Source of the DNA: Lederbergia lenta NBRC 16444
GTDB lineage: Bacteria; Bacillota; Bacilli; Bacillales; Bacillaceae_C
Length of the DNA: 64,000 nucleotides
Direction of reading: 5' to 3'
NCBI RefSeq assembly: GCF_001591545.1
Contig: NZ_BCVC01000001.1
Location: 1,488,001 to 1,552,000, forward strand
Translations under genes and position numbers: made by a program
The notes under the pieces: model-generated
Databases searched by the model: none
What the model was told of the DNA's origin: nothing
The model's input: the letters and a program-made list of their open reading frames with translations, nothing else
Shown: positions 1-10,453 of the stretch, piece by piece
How positions within the stretch are numbered: the stretch's first letter is position 1
How the letters are laid out: the number at the start of each line of letters is the position of its first letter

Positions 1-894
1 ATCGATACTTAATCCAATGTCGCAATAGTTAGACCCGGCTACTTCTTTTGTTGCTGGAAATTTTCCTGGATCTCTCAATCTTACAAAAGCTTCATTTTCA
101 TAAAACTCGCGATATAACTGGAATAATTGATCTTCTGACAATGTTTCGTTTAAGGATACATAAATTGTTGCCATAATCCCCCTTGTCATTGGAACAAGAT
201 GTGTGTGGAATGTAATAGGTGAAGTAAAGCCCCATTGTTGTAGCATTTGCTCTATTTCAGGTATATGTTGATGTTGATTCACTTTATAAATCTTTAAATT
301 TTCATTTAATTCATTATAGATGGTATCAAAATTAGCAGCTTGCCCTGCACCAGAAACACCAGATTTCGCATCAATAATGATAGAATCCTCTTTTATTAGC
401 TGTGCTTTTGCTAGGGGAGCAAGCCCGAGTAATGAAGCAGTGGGATAACAGCCGGGATTAGAAATAAATTTAGTATCCTTTAAGACTTTGCGGTTTAATT
501 CGGGAATACAATATACCGCTTGATCCACCCACTCTTTTGGCGCTGCTTTTTTCTTGTACCAATTTTCATATTCATCAGACTTCTCAAGGCGGAAATCTCC
601 TGATAAATCGACCACAGTACAACCAGCTTCCAAAAGTTGTGGAGCTAGGGTAGATGCAATACCAGTTGGAACTGCTAAAAATACAATATCCGTTTGTTGT
701 GCCATTTTACTAGGATTGATTTCTTCCAACTTAAGTGGAAAATTCGTTTGTAGATGTGGATAATGTTCCGTGATGTTTTCTCCATTTTTGCTAGAACTAT
801 ATATGGACGTAACCTTAATATATGGATGTGTATGCAAAATCCGAAGCAGTTCAGCTCCACCATAACCTGTTGCACCAACAACTCCTGCTTTCAT
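1..894 (-). CDS. argC: N-acetyl-gamma-glutamyl-phosphate reductase, 3' end cut by window edge
   Basis: This is the NADPH-dependent reductase of arginine biosynthesis that converts N-acetyl-glutamyl phosphate to the semialdehyde in the cytoplasm. Reading the minus strand from ATG at 894 gives MKAGVVGATGYGGAELLRIL, the N-terminal nucleotide-binding signature. The catalytic-cysteine motif SNPGCYPTAS follows near residue 145, and HTHLVPMTRGIMAT comes later. About 298 residues are present and the frame is open to the window edge, so only the extreme C-terminus (about 45 residues) is missing. It is probably the first gene of an arg operon running leftwards. The start has an AGGAGTGA ribosome site and an upstream promoter with an ArgR-type box. 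Confidence 0.95.
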   Translation of the reverse strand, partial: MKAGVVGATGYGGAELLRILHTHPYIKVTSIYSSSKNGENITEHYPHLQTNFPLKLEEINPSKMAQQTDIVFLAVPTGIASTLAPQLLEAGCTVVDLSGDFRLEKSDEYENWYKKKAAPKEWVDQAVYCIPELNRKVLKDTKFISNPGCYPTASLLGLAPLAKAQLIKEDSIIIDAKSGVSGAGQAANFDTIYNELNENLKIYKVNQHQHIPEIEQMLQQWGFTSPITFHTHLVPMTRGIMATIYVSLNETLSEDQLFQLYREFYENEAFVRLRDPGKFPATKEVAGSNYCDIGLSID

Positions 895-989
895 TACATT
901 CACTCCTGTTTTTTATTAATCAGTTTTTCGAAAAAATACATTTAAATACGTAATGTTGCATAATTAAGGTGAAATATGTGATGTTTTCT

Positions 990-1017
990 ATTATACGTTG
1001 AATAAAAATAAATTCAA
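990..1017 (-). promoter_or_regulatory. argC promoter overlapping an ArgR (ARG) box
   Basis: On the minus strand a -35 TTGAAT (1012-1017) and a perfect -10 TATAAT (990-995) are separated by 16 bases. The -35 and spacer coincide with TGAATAAAAATAAATTCA (about 999-1016 on the plus strand), a near-palindrome close to the known B. subtilis ARG box. ArgR/AhrC binding there would block RNA polymerase when arginine is plentiful. The regulation is inferred from the match. Confidence 0.75.
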
Positions 1018-1046
1018 CAGTATATTTATAATTTTTTCAAAAAAAA

Positions 1047-1075
1047 GAAAGCCCTTTTTAAAAACAAGGGCTTTC
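1047..1075 (-). terminator. Intrinsic terminator of parEC
   Basis: GAAAGCCCTT pairs with AAGGGCTTTC, and on the minus strand the stem is followed by a T run (1041-1046). It lies just after the parC stop codon. Confidence 0.9.
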
Positions 1076-1107
1076 GTATAAAAAGCTGTGAATATCTCTA
1101 TTTTAAT

Positions 1108-3528
1108 CTACTCTACATTTCTTCTTAACAGTACTGCTTCACCACTGACCGTTTCATCAAAAACAAATGATCCATTTGAATAGCGATCAGTAAATCTAAA
1201 GGAGCTAGGAGAAATTTGTTCTTCCTTTCCTTTTGTCGTCACTATTGTAAAATTCACTTCATTATCAATCACTTTCATCCCGATCACTCTATGTGGATTT
1301 TTCTTTAACTCTCTAAGCATGACAACACCACGTTTATTGCGAGTTCCTTTTTCGAACTCGGACATTTTCATTTTTTTGACTGCTCCACGTTGCGTGGCAA
1401 TAAAAATAGCTGCATTTTCGCTAGACGCAAAGACTTCCCCGTTCACAACATAGTCATCATCTTTTAAATTGATTCCTTTTACACCTGCTGCTCTTACGCC
1501 GACAAGACCAATTTCTTCTTCCGGAAACCATAAACCATATCCTGTATGTGTTGCAAGAAATATATCTAGGTTTCCATCTGTCAAGTGTACGTCGACTAAT
1601 GTATCATTTTTTCGTAAATTAACTGCGACAAGTGGACGCGAGTAGCGTTGCACTTTATATAATGAAAGTTCGGTTTTTTTGATCATACCTTGTTTCGTAA
1701 TAAATAACAGATTAGCATTTTGTTCGAAATCAGTAATCGGGAGGGCTTTAATCACTTCTTCATCACTAGCAATAGGAAGTAAACTAGCAATATGCTGACC
1801 TAAATCCTTCCAGCGAATTTCAGGGAGCTCATGTACAGGGAAATACAAGAAGTTCCCTTTATTCGTGAATAACAGGAGGGTATTCGTTGTATTTATTTCT
1901 GTTTGAAGTAGCAATTGATCCGATTCTTTCATTGCTAAATCCTGTCCATTTGAGGCTGAGAACGATCTTATACTTGTCCGCTTAATATAGCCTTCTTTCG
2001 TAACTGTTACAATCACATCTTCACTTGGGATCATTACTTCAAGATTGATCTTAATCTCTGAGATTTTATCTTCAATGATTGTACGACGTTCATCATTATA
2101 CTTTTTCTTTACTACCTTTAATTCTTTTTTGATGAGACCGAATAATTTGCTTTCGCTTTCTAAAATAGCTGTCAAAGTAGCAATTGTTTGAGCAAGTTCA
2201 TCTGCCTCTGCTTGCAAAGCAGTAATATCTGTATTCGTTAATCGATAAAGCTGTAAAGATACAATTGCTTCTGCTTGCGCTTCTGTAAATTGAAATGCTT
2301 GGATTAGATTATCTTTTGCATTACGTTTATCTTTCGAAGCACGTATAGTCGCAATGACTTCATCCAAGATAGAGAGAGCTTTCATTAAACCTTCAACGAT
2401 ATGCTGTCTTTCTATCGCTTTTTCCAAATCATAGCGTGAGCGATTCGTAACAATTTCTTTTTGATGAGCGATGTATGCATCAAGAAGATCCATTAATCCC
2501 ATTAGCTTCGGTCTTTTATTTTCAATGGCCACCATATTGAAATTATAGGTTACTTGTAAATCACTATTTTTAAATAAATAGTTAAGAATGCTTTCTGTAT
2601 CGGCTTCTTTCTTTAATTCAACAACGATACGCATTCCTGTTCTATCTGTTTCATCTCTTACTTCAGCGATACTTTCCAGCTTACGGTCTAATCTAAATTC
2701 ATCTATTCGCTTTACAAGATTTGCTTTATTTACGTCATATGGTATTTCCGTAATAACAATTTGCTGTCGACCGCCGCGCATTGTCTCTATTTCAGTCTTA
2801 CCCCTGACTACCATTCTTCCTTTACCTGTTTCATACGCTTTTTTAATACCGTCTACTCCCTGTATGATTCCGCCCGTAGGAAAATCAGGTCCTTTTATGA
2901 CAGTCATAATTTTATCCACCGTACAATTAGGATGGTCAATTCGCATCATTACTGCATCAATTACTTCGCCAATTTGGTGAGGAGGTATATCGGTAGCATA
3001 ACCGGCTGATATACCTGTCGATCCATTTACAAGTAAGTTGGGAAATCTTGCAGGTAGGACTGTAGGTTCAGATGAGGTGTCATCAAAATTTGGAATGAAG
3101 TCAACAGTATTTTTTTCAATATCACGTAATAATTCAGAAGCGACTTGCGATAGTCTCGCTTCTGTATATCTCATCGCCGCTGGGGGATCTCCATCTACAC
3201 TCCCGTTATTACCATGCATTTCAACGAGCATTTTTCGTCCTTTCCACGACTGACTCATTCTTACCATCGCATCATAGACCGATGTATCACCATGAGGATG
3301 ATAATTTCCGATTACATTTCCGACGGTTTTTGCTGATTTTCTAAATCCTTTTTCAGCCGTATTACCTTCTGTATGCATCGCAAATAAAATCCTACGTTGA
3401 ACAGGCTTTAAACCGTCTCTCGCATCTGGTAAAGCACGTTCTTGAATAATATATTTACTATAGCGACCAAAGCGATCACTAATGACATCTTCAAGCGGTA
3501 AATCTTGAAAAATTTCTTGTTCGCTCAT
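1108..3528 (-). CDS. parC: DNA topoisomerase IV subunit A
   Basis: The 806-residue ParC/GrlA subunit breaks and rejoins DNA during chromosome decatenation, working with ParE. The catalytic tyrosine is Y121 in AAMRYTEARL. The quinolone region reads HPHGDTSVYDAMVR, so the residue aligned with S. aureus GrlA S80 is a threonine (T82) and the E84 equivalent is aspartate (D86). The C-terminal half shows the beta-pinwheel repeats of GyrA/ParC. It starts 6 bases after the parE stop, so the two are one transcription unit read leftwards. Length and order match the Gram-positive family. Confidence 0.97.
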   Translation of the reverse strand: MSEQEIFQDLPLEDVISDRFGRYSKYIIQERALPDARDGLKPVQRRILFAMHTEGNTAEKGFRKSAKTVGNVIGNYHPHGDTSVYDAMVRMSQSWKGRKMLVEMHGNNGSVDGDPPAAMRYTEARLSQVASELLRDIEKNTVDFIPNFDDTSSEPTVLPARFPNLLVNGSTGISAGYATDIPPHQIGEVIDAVMMRIDHPNCTVDKIMTVIKGPDFPTGGIIQGVDGIKKAYETGKGRMVVRGKTEIETMRGGRQQIVITEIPYDVNKANLVKRIDEFRLDRKLESIAEVRDETDRTGMRIVVELKKEADTESILNYLFKNSDLQVTYNFNMVAIENKRPKLMGLMDLLDAYIAHQKEIVTNRSRYDLEKAIERQHIVEGLMKALSILDEVIATIRASKDKRNAKDNLIQAFQFTEAQAEAIVSLQLYRLTNTDITALQAEADELAQTIATLTAILESESKLFGLIKKELKVVKKKYNDERRTIIEDKISEIKINLEVMIPSEDVIVTVTKEGYIKRTSIRSFSASNGQDLAMKESDQLLLQTEINTTNTLLLFTNKGNFLYFPVHELPEIRWKDLGQHIASLLPIASDEEVIKALPITDFEQNANLLFITKQGMIKKTELSLYKVQRYSRPLVAVNLRKNDTLVDVHLTDGNLDIFLATHTGYGLWFPEEEIGLVGVRAAGVKGINLKDDDYVVNGEVFASSENAAIFIATQRGAVKKMKMSEFEKGTRNKRGVVMLRELKKNPHRVIGMKVIDNEVNFTIVTTKGKEEQISPSSFRFTDRYSNGSFVFDETVSGEAVLLRRNVE

Positions 3529-3534
3529 AAGAAC

Positions 3535-5505
<1,971 letters not shown>

Positions 5506-5676
5506 TCATATTCCCCTTTCAACAAGAGGCATAGCGCCCCGGCAAACAAACGTTCGTTCGTATGATTATATCATAAGTATATTATACATGTATTATCTAT
5601 TTTATATCTCAGACGCTAGTTTTGGCAAATCGACATTTTTCTATTACTCTCTAGAATAAATAATGGGCAAAAAAAA

Positions 5677-5698
5677 GCAAACGCAGCGTAGCGCTTGC
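5677..5698 (-). terminator. Terminator after the CoA-binding protein gene
   Basis: GCAAACGC and GCGCTTGC pair with one mismatch, and the minus-strand copy ends in eight T. It separates yneT from the parE promoter region. The plus-strand side also has a T run, so it may work both ways. Confidence 0.85.
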
Positions 5699-5706
5699 CT
5701 TTTTTG

Positions 5707-6120
5707 TTATTTTGTTAAAGCATGTTCCACTTTGATACAGCGATCCATAATGACGGTGTAGCCTTTTTCTTTTAAAAATTCGTAAGCTTCCTCATTTTCC
5801 ACTCCAAGTTGTGCCCAAAATACATCGGCATTAATTTCTGCAAATTCCTTGGCAATTTCGGGTAAAAATTCAGAACGTCTAAATACATTCACGATATCAA
5901 TATGGCCTTCTATATCTTTCAATGATGCTACAGCCTTTACTCCAAATACTTCAGATACTTGTGGATTAACAGGTATGATCTCGTAACCGACATTTTTCAT
6001 CGCTTCTGAAACGGAATAAGAAGTACGATCCGGGTTATTACTTAAACCGACAACAGCAATTCTCTTTGCTTTTTTTAATATTTGACCAATTTCTTTACGG
6101 TCCGGATTGACAATCGACAT
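5707..6120 (-). CDS. yneT: CoA-binding domain protein, YneT/YccU type
   Basis: A 137-residue Rossmann-fold protein of the CoA_binding_2 family (YccU in E. coli, YneT in B. subtilis). The start MSIVNPDRK (ATG at 6118-6120) is chosen over a longer reading because AGGAGGTAG sits 7 bases upstream. The nucleotide-binding signature is RIAVVGLSNNPDRTSYSVS near residue 20, followed by VIPVNPQVSEVFG. Its substrate and cellular role are not established. The position between plsY (divergent) and parE matches B. subtilis. Confidence 0.9.
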   Translation of the reverse strand: MSIVNPDRKEIGQILKKAKRIAVVGLSNNPDRTSYSVSEAMKNVGYEIIPVNPQVSEVFGVKAVASLKDIEGHIDIVNVFRRSEFLPEIAKEFAEINADVFWAQLGVENEEAYEFLKEKGYTVIMDRCIKVEHALTK

Positions 6121-6290
6121 AAAAAAACTACCTCCTATAGACTTCCTTTGTCTCCCTATCGTAAAACAGGATGAAGTTTGTTGCAACTAATGGTAATTAT
6201 TATTTTGAAACTTAGATAAAAATATTTTTTCTTTTACAGAATCTTCATGGTACAATCAATGAACAGGATTCACGCAAAGGAGTTAAAGAT

Positions 6291-6881
6291 ATGTTATATG
6301 CACTTATATTTATATTAGCTTATTTATTGGGGTCAATACCATCTGGGTTAATTGTTGGCAAGTTATTTTACGGAAAAGATATTAGAGAACATGGAAGTGG
6401 CAATCTTGGCGCTACGAATACTTTTAGAACATTAGGTATGAAAGCTGGAATAGCTGTTACTCTCGCGGACATACTGAAAGGAACTTTAGCCACATGTCTA
6501 CCATTCCTATTCGGCTTTGATATACATGAGCTTCACCCTCTACTAGTCGGTATATTTGCAGTGATAGGTCATATGTTCCCTATTTTCGCTGGCTTTAGGG
6601 GTGGAAAAGCAGTAGCAACGTCTGCTGGCATTTTGCTTGGCTTTGCACCTGTTTTGTTTTTAGTAGTTATCGGTGTATTCTTTATTAGTCTAAAATTATC
6701 TAAATATGTATCATTATCGTCGATCATCGCAGGAATTTCTGCTTTTATTTATAGTCTCATATTTGGTGATTGGCCGTTAATAGCTGTTGTATCGGCTTTA
6801 GCCTTTTTCGTTATCTACCGACACCGAGCTAATATACAGCGAATTAGAAATAAAACTGAACCCAAAGTGCATTGGATTTAA
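6291..6881 (+). CDS. plsY: Glycerol-3-phosphate acyltransferase
   Basis: The 196-residue membrane enzyme transfers the acyl group of acyl-phosphate to glycerol-3-phosphate, the first acylation of phospholipid synthesis. Family motifs are present: [11 protein letters not shown], then [15 protein letters not shown] near residue 40, and [18 protein letters not shown] near residue 110. Five or more hydrophobic segments place it in the cytoplasmic membrane. An AAAGGAGTTAAAGAT ribosome site precedes the ATG. It is divergent from the yneT-like gene, as in B. subtilis. Confidence 0.96.
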   Translation: MLYALIFILAYLLGSIPSGLIVGKLFYGKDIREHGSGNLGATNTFRTLGMKAGIAVTLADILKGTLATCLPFLFGFDIHELHPLLVGIFAVIGHMFPIFAGFRGGKAVATSAGILLGFAPVLFLVVIGVFFISLKLSKYVSLSSIIAGISAFIYSLIFGDWPLIAVVSALAFFVIYRHRANIQRIRNKTEPKVHWI

Positions 6882-6904
6882 TCATATAAACGGCACATCA
6901 AGTT

Positions 6905-6959
6905 GACTAACCCCCCACCTTATTTCCTTAGGCGGAGAACTAGATGGGGGGTGTTAGTC
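6905..6959 (+). terminator. GC-rich hairpin after plsY without a T tract
   Basis: GACTAACCCCCCA (6905-6917) pairs with TGGGGGGTGTTAGTC (6945-6959), with a two-base bulge and a 27-base loop. No T run follows, so it is either a poor or factor-aided terminator or an RNA stability element. It lies between plsY and the CapA-like gene. Confidence 0.5.
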
Positions 6960-7021
6960 CGTCGCATTCCAATTTATAAATACAAAGTTTAAAAATATTT
7001 AACAGAAAAGAATGAGTACTT

Positions 7022-8158
7022 ATGAAATTGTCTAAATTACATTATGGAATAGTTGTTACCGTTATTCTGTTGGCTTCCATTGCAGCTATATTATTTTTTC
7101 AAAAGAAACAAATTCCCCAATCACAAAGTTCAATTTCTATACACCAAAACAAATTACTGAATGTTGTGACGAAAAGTTTTTATTCGGAAGCAACCATTGC
7201 TGGAATTGGCGATATTTTAATTCATGATACTGTGTATGAAGATGCAAAGACAGATACTGGTTATGATTTTACTCCAGCTCTTTTGCCCGTTCAGTCATTA
7301 CTTCAAAAACCTGATTTTCTTATTGCAAATCAAGAATCTATCCCTGGAGGAACTGAAATCGGGATATCCACGTATCCCTCATTTAATAGCCCACAGGAAA
7401 TCATTGATGCTTTAATGAAAGCTGGCGTCGATATGGTGACGACCGCCAACAATCATTCTCTTGATAGAGGAGAGCGTGCCATTCTAAGTGCGATTGATTA
7501 TTATGAAAAGAAAAATCTACCTTACACTGGAACATTTAAAAGCCCAGATGATAAAGCCAATATACGTATCGTTACTGTAAACGGTATCCGAATAGCCGTT
7601 CTTGCGTACGCGACTCATTTTAACGGGATAAACATTCCCGAAGGAAAGGACTATCTTGTTAGTGTACTCGATCCAAAGCAAGTCCACGCTGATATGGAAA
7701 AAGCGAAATCAAAATCCGACCTAATTGTATTGGCATTACACTGGGGAGATGAATATATACGACAACCAAATGATATCCAAAAAGAGCTAGCATCAGAGTT
7801 TATACAGGGAGGAGCCGATATCATATTGGGACATCATCCTCATGTGTTGCAACCGATGGAATGGATTGAAAAGCCTGACGGAAAACAGGGATTAGTCATT
7901 TACTCCCTAGGTAATTTTTTATCTGGGCAAATAAGGGACTATAAAGATATTGGCGGGATGATAGAGATCAAGATAAAGAAGGAACTGAATGGTGGCGACA
8001 CAACAACTACCATTCAGGAAGCAAAGCTTCACCCAACTTTTACATCAAGTACTAATAATAAAAATTACCGTGTGTATCCATTGGATGAAGCAAATAATAA
8101 AGGATTGACTACTCATAGTTATCAAGAAATAAATGAATTCTTTCATGTACCAAAATAA
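7022..8158 (+). CDS. CapA-family metallophosphoesterase-like protein, membrane-anchored
   Basis: A 378-residue protein of the CapA/PgsA family, whose members include the poly-gamma-glutamate synthase component. A single N-terminal hydrophobic segment (residues 8-26) would anchor it with the domain outside. Family motifs in order: GIGDILIHDTVY, ANQES, TTANNHSLDRG, LALHWGDEY, GADIILGHHPHVLQPME and YSLGNFLSGQ. These carry the usual D, N and H metal-ligand positions. There is no PgsB/PgsC neighbour, so a role in capsule synthesis is not supported by context. A strong terminator follows. Confidence 0.88.
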   Translation: MKLSKLHYGIVVTVILLASIAAILFFQKKQIPQSQSSISIHQNKLLNVVTKSFYSEATIAGIGDILIHDTVYEDAKTDTGYDFTPALLPVQSLLQKPDFLIANQESIPGGTEIGISTYPSFNSPQEIIDALMKAGVDMVTTANNHSLDRGERAILSAIDYYEKKNLPYTGTFKSPDDKANIRIVTVNGIRIAVLAYATHFNGINIPEGKDYLVSVLDPKQVHADMEKAKSKSDLIVLALHWGDEYIRQPNDIQKELASEFIQGGADIILGHHPHVLQPMEWIEKPDGKQGLVIYSLGNFLSGQIRDYKDIGGMIEIKIKKELNGGDTTTTIQEAKLHPTFTSSTNNKNYRVYPLDEANNKGLTTHSYQEINEFFHVPK

Positions 8159-8165
8159 TCAATTA

Positions 8166-8193
8166 GGCTGGGCCGAATAATTACGGCCCAGCC
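8166..8193 (+). terminator. Terminator of the capA-like gene
   Basis: The perfect 10-bp arms GGCTGGGCCG and CGGCCCAGCC are followed by TTTATATTTG on the plus strand. Confidence 0.93.
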
Positions 8194-8271
8194 TTTATAT
8201 TTGTTAGAAAAACGATGGAACACTAGGTTTATGGATAACTTTAAAAAAGGATTTACTCGTTTTTGTTTATA

Positions 8272-8559
8272 TTATTTATATTCATATGATGGGCCATCTG
8301 TCTTTTCATCATAATCTACGAACAGATCATATTTATCGAAATACCATGTATCTCTTTCCTCAACAAAATAAATGACTCCATCCTGCTCGTGACTTACACC
8401 CACCTCCATTGGCTCTTCCTTATTGACTCCTAAGGAAAACCCTTCTTGGATTGGACTAGAGCCTCCATACCGTACATAAAAACGAACAAAATCACCTTTT
8501 TTCAACAACATTTCATCCTTAAACCATTCTAAAGCTTTATCTGTTAATGTGATATTCAT
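8272..8559 (-). CDS. yneR: HesB/YneR-like protein
   Basis: A 95-residue small protein of the HesB-like (YneR) family. It has the typical start MNITLTDKALEWFKDEM and the central RFYVRYGGSSPIQEGFSLGV. The iron-sulfur carrier cysteines of true A-type scaffolds are absent here, as in B. subtilis YneR, so the function is unknown. It is the last gene of yneP-yneQ-yneR; AAAGGAGCTGTGAG precedes the ATG. Confidence 0.9.
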   Translation of the reverse strand: MNITLTDKALEWFKDEMLLKKGDFVRFYVRYGGSSPIQEGFSLGVNKEEPMEVGVSHEQDGVIYFVEERDTWYFDKYDLFVDYDEKTDGPSYEYK

Positions 8560-8582
8560 TTTCTCACAGCTCCTTTGTTTTT

Positions 8583-8903
8583 CTATCTAGGTTGTGTTTT
8601 TAGAGAAGATAAAGACTCCAATTGCTTAATCAGACCTTCTTTAGTTAGGATTTCTACTTGTTTTTCTCCAAGTAAATCGAAATGGGAGTAACCATCTTGA
8701 CGATCATGAATCCATTCACGTTTTAATCCATGTTTTTGTCCCCATGCTATAAGCTTTTGCTGATCTTTGCAGCCTACTTTTGTTACTGTGTTTACACCTG
8801 GAAAACGTTCATCAATCCAGTAATGGGTTAAAAAGGAAATTCCCCCTTGATCAATCGCATTCTTCCATTCTGTTAATTCTTTTCGTGATATTCCAAAAGC
8901 CAT
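8583..8903 (-). CDS. yneQ: YneQ-like conserved protein
   Basis: A 106-residue soluble protein with no recognised catalytic domain, identified by position between yneP and yneR. Its start is only 4 bases after the yneP stop, which suggests translational coupling. Visible features are a basic, tryptophan-containing middle (WGQKHGLKREWIHDRQDG) and one cysteine. No function is assigned. Confidence 0.85.
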   Translation of the reverse strand: MAFGISRKELTEWKNAIDQGGISFLTHYWIDERFPGVNTVTKVGCKDQQKLIAWGQKHGLKREWIHDRQDGYSHFDLLGEKQVEILTKEGLIKQLESLSSLKTQPR

Positions 8904-8907
8904 CTGA

Positions 8908-9351
8908 CTAATCCTTTTCGTTTGATTGTGTTATTATTTTTTTAGCTTTTTCATACGCTTCATGCCATCTAGGATGTGTTTTTCTAAGTGATACAGGACG
9001 GAAACTGTCTTTTTTCACGCAGACATGTTTTGTATAGCCATTGACAGCCAACTTGCCTTCGCCAGTAAAGACTTCATAGCCATATGTAACCCTTAATCCA
9101 TCGTAATTTTCTATCCAAGTTTTTATCGTTATAGTATCACCGTATTTTGCTGGATAATTATATGTAACATGCACATCAATCACTGGGGCTAGTATGCCAT
9201 CCTTTTCCATTTCAGCATAATTAAAACCCAGTTCTTCAATTAGCTTCGTTCGGCCAATTTCCATCCACACTAAATAATTTGCATGGTAGACAATTCCCAT
9301 TTGATCTGTTTCCGCATACCGTACTTCTATTTTAGCTTCAGTAATTAACAT
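8908..9351 (-). CDS. yneP: Acyl-CoA thioesterase, 4-hydroxybenzoyl-CoA thioesterase type
   Basis: A 147-residue hotdog-fold thioesterase. The active-site segment is RYAETDQMGIVYHANYLVWM, with D16 as the probable catalytic residue, followed by the helix region EIGRTKLIEELG. The physiological acyl-CoA is unknown. It is first of three adjacent minus-strand genes in the B. subtilis order yneP-yneQ-yneR. Confidence 0.92.
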   Translation of the reverse strand: MLITEAKIEVRYAETDQMGIVYHANYLVWMEIGRTKLIEELGFNYAEMEKDGILAPVIDVHVTYNYPAKYGDTITIKTWIENYDGLRVTYGYEVFTGEGKLAVNGYTKHVCVKKDSFRPVSLRKTHPRWHEAYEKAKKIITQSNEKD

Positions 9352-9466
9352 TGTTCTGCCGCCTTATCTCTCTAAATTATCTTCATCTTAACATTTATTG
9401 GTTGTCTTCAGAAAGGAAAAGACCTTGAACTACAATTTACCCTTTATTGCTTAGTAAAAAACAAAA

Positions 9467-9484
9467 AGTCGGCTTCAGCCGACT
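9467..9484 (-). terminator. Terminator of sspN-tlp
   Basis: The perfect 8-bp arms AGTCGGCT and AGCCGACT are separated by 2 bases and followed by a T-rich run on the minus strand, just after the tlp stop. Confidence 0.9.
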
Positions 9485-9489
9485 CTTTA

Positions 9490-9732
9490 TTATTGATATT
9501 TATTATTTTCCGCTTCTGCTTCATCTTTCATTTCTGCTTGCATACTCTCAATACTAGCTTGACGTCTTTTATTCTTAGCCTTGACTTGCTGTATATCTTC
9601 GCCATCTGAGAATTGAATCGTCTCTTCAGCCTCTTCCATATTTTCTATTGTATTTTGCACCATTTCCTGTAGCTTTTCTACATTATCGCTACGATCATCT
9701 GGTTTTGGTTTATTATGTTCCATTTTCGTCAT
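9490..9732 (-). CDS. tlp: Small acid-soluble spore protein Tlp
   Basis: An 80-residue charged protein with the conserved core KPDDRSDNVEKLQEMVQNTI followed by ENMEEAEETIQFSDGED, as in B. subtilis Tlp. It is a minor spore-core protein expected to be made in the forespore. The sspN gene begins just upstream in the same direction, reproducing the sspN-tlp operon. Strongly acidic and basic residues alternate and there is no membrane segment. Confidence 0.93.
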   Translation of the reverse strand: MTKMEHNKPKPDDRSDNVEKLQEMVQNTIENMEEAEETIQFSDGEDIQQVKAKNKRRQASIESMQAEMKDEAEAENNKYQ

Positions 9733-9759
9733 CCTCTCTGATGGTAGTCTATGTTGTAG

Positions 9760-9903
9760 TTATTCACCTTTTGTCTGGATCACGATCGGTTCATTGTCTG
9801 TTTTATTGGCCATTTGTTTCCCTTTATTGCTTTTTGAGGCATATTCCTTCTCCCCAAGATGGTCTGGAGTAAAGTTTTGTTGGCTTTTTTTCGGATTACT
9901 CAC
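9760..9903 (-). CDS. sspN: Small acid-soluble spore protein N (47 residues)
   Basis: A short gene with a GTG start at 9903 preceded by GAAGGAGGGATGAAAA. Translation runs from MSNPKKSQQNFTPDHLGEKE to the C-terminal VIQTKGE, and also contains the family segment SNKGKQMANK. The motifs F-x-P-D-H-L-G, N-K-G-K-Q-M and I-x-Q-T-K-G-E match SspN. Its place immediately upstream of tlp supports the call. It is likely forespore-specific. Confidence 0.9.
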   Translation of the reverse strand: MSNPKKSQQNFTPDHLGEKEYASKSNKGKQMANKTDNEPIVIQTKGE

Positions 9904-9960
9904 TTTTCATCCCTCCTTCTATAACATTATTACCCGGAAAGAGGGATTTATGAAAAAATA

Positions 9961-10089
9961 TTAGGCATTACGTGTGCGCTTTTCTTCAAGTTTGTCTTCA
10001 ATTTTTTCCAGTGCTTCTGCATCATTTAAAAGTGCTTGTCTATTTTCTTGAACTAAATCAGTAAATGATTTTTTTCCAGGTCTTCTCAT
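9961..10089 (-). CDS. FbpB-like Fur-regulated basic protein (42 residues)
   Basis: ATG at 10087-10089 follows GGAGGAATACTG. The product begins MRRPGKKSFTDLVQENRQAL and ends KIEDKLEEKRTRNA. The F-x-x-L/M-V-x-E-N-x-x-x-L/I core followed by a charged I-E-x-x-L-E-x-R helix is that of the small FbpB family. B. subtilis FbpB helps the sRNA FsrA repress iron-rich enzymes, including aconitase. No clear Fur box was seen upstream, so regulation is open. It lies between acnA and sspN. Confidence 0.75.
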   Translation of the reverse strand: MRRPGKKSFTDLVQENRQALLNDAEALEKIEDKLEEKRTRNA

Positions 10090-10199
10090 CAGTATTCCTC
10101 CTTATTATTGTCCTACTTATAGTATTGGCATAAACTTATACAATTAAACCAAATTTTCTAACTTTTTAATGTTTAATATGTGAATCCAATTGCATGTGG

Positions 10200-10410
10200 A
10201 ATATTGCCTAATTCAGCAGGCAACTACCGGCTTACTTCATGTTTCATTCTTCCTTCGATAAGTCATCCTCGGCTTTTCTCTTAGGCTTCACAGTTTTCCC
10301 TTTATCTCTTTTCTCGACTAAATATGATATGTTCTGTGGCAACTGCGAGGCACTCGCAACTAGCGGGCTCAGTTTGTATGTTGCTAAACGGATACTTTTG
10401 CTTTTCTATA
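10200..10410. other. Gene-poor stretch between acnA and the FbpB-like gene
   Basis: No credible ORF with a ribosome site was found on either strand. In B. subtilis sspO/sspP lie on the other side of citB, and they were not found here. Only the acnA terminator at its right end is recognisable. Confidence 0.5.
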
Positions 10411-10415
10411 AAAAA

Positions 10416-10444
10416 ACACTTTACTGCAATATGCAGCAAAGTGT
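10416..10444 (-). terminator. Aconitase terminator
   Basis: ACACTTT and AAAGTGT close a stem that continues through CTGCAT-type pairing. A run of T follows on the minus strand just after the acnA stop. Confidence 0.9.
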
Positions 10445-10453
10445 CCCTTTTAA

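Noticed and set aside
10239-10440. Short frames that might be sspO or sspP
   Set aside because: No frame on either strand gives the SspO or SspP sequence, and no ribosome site is present.
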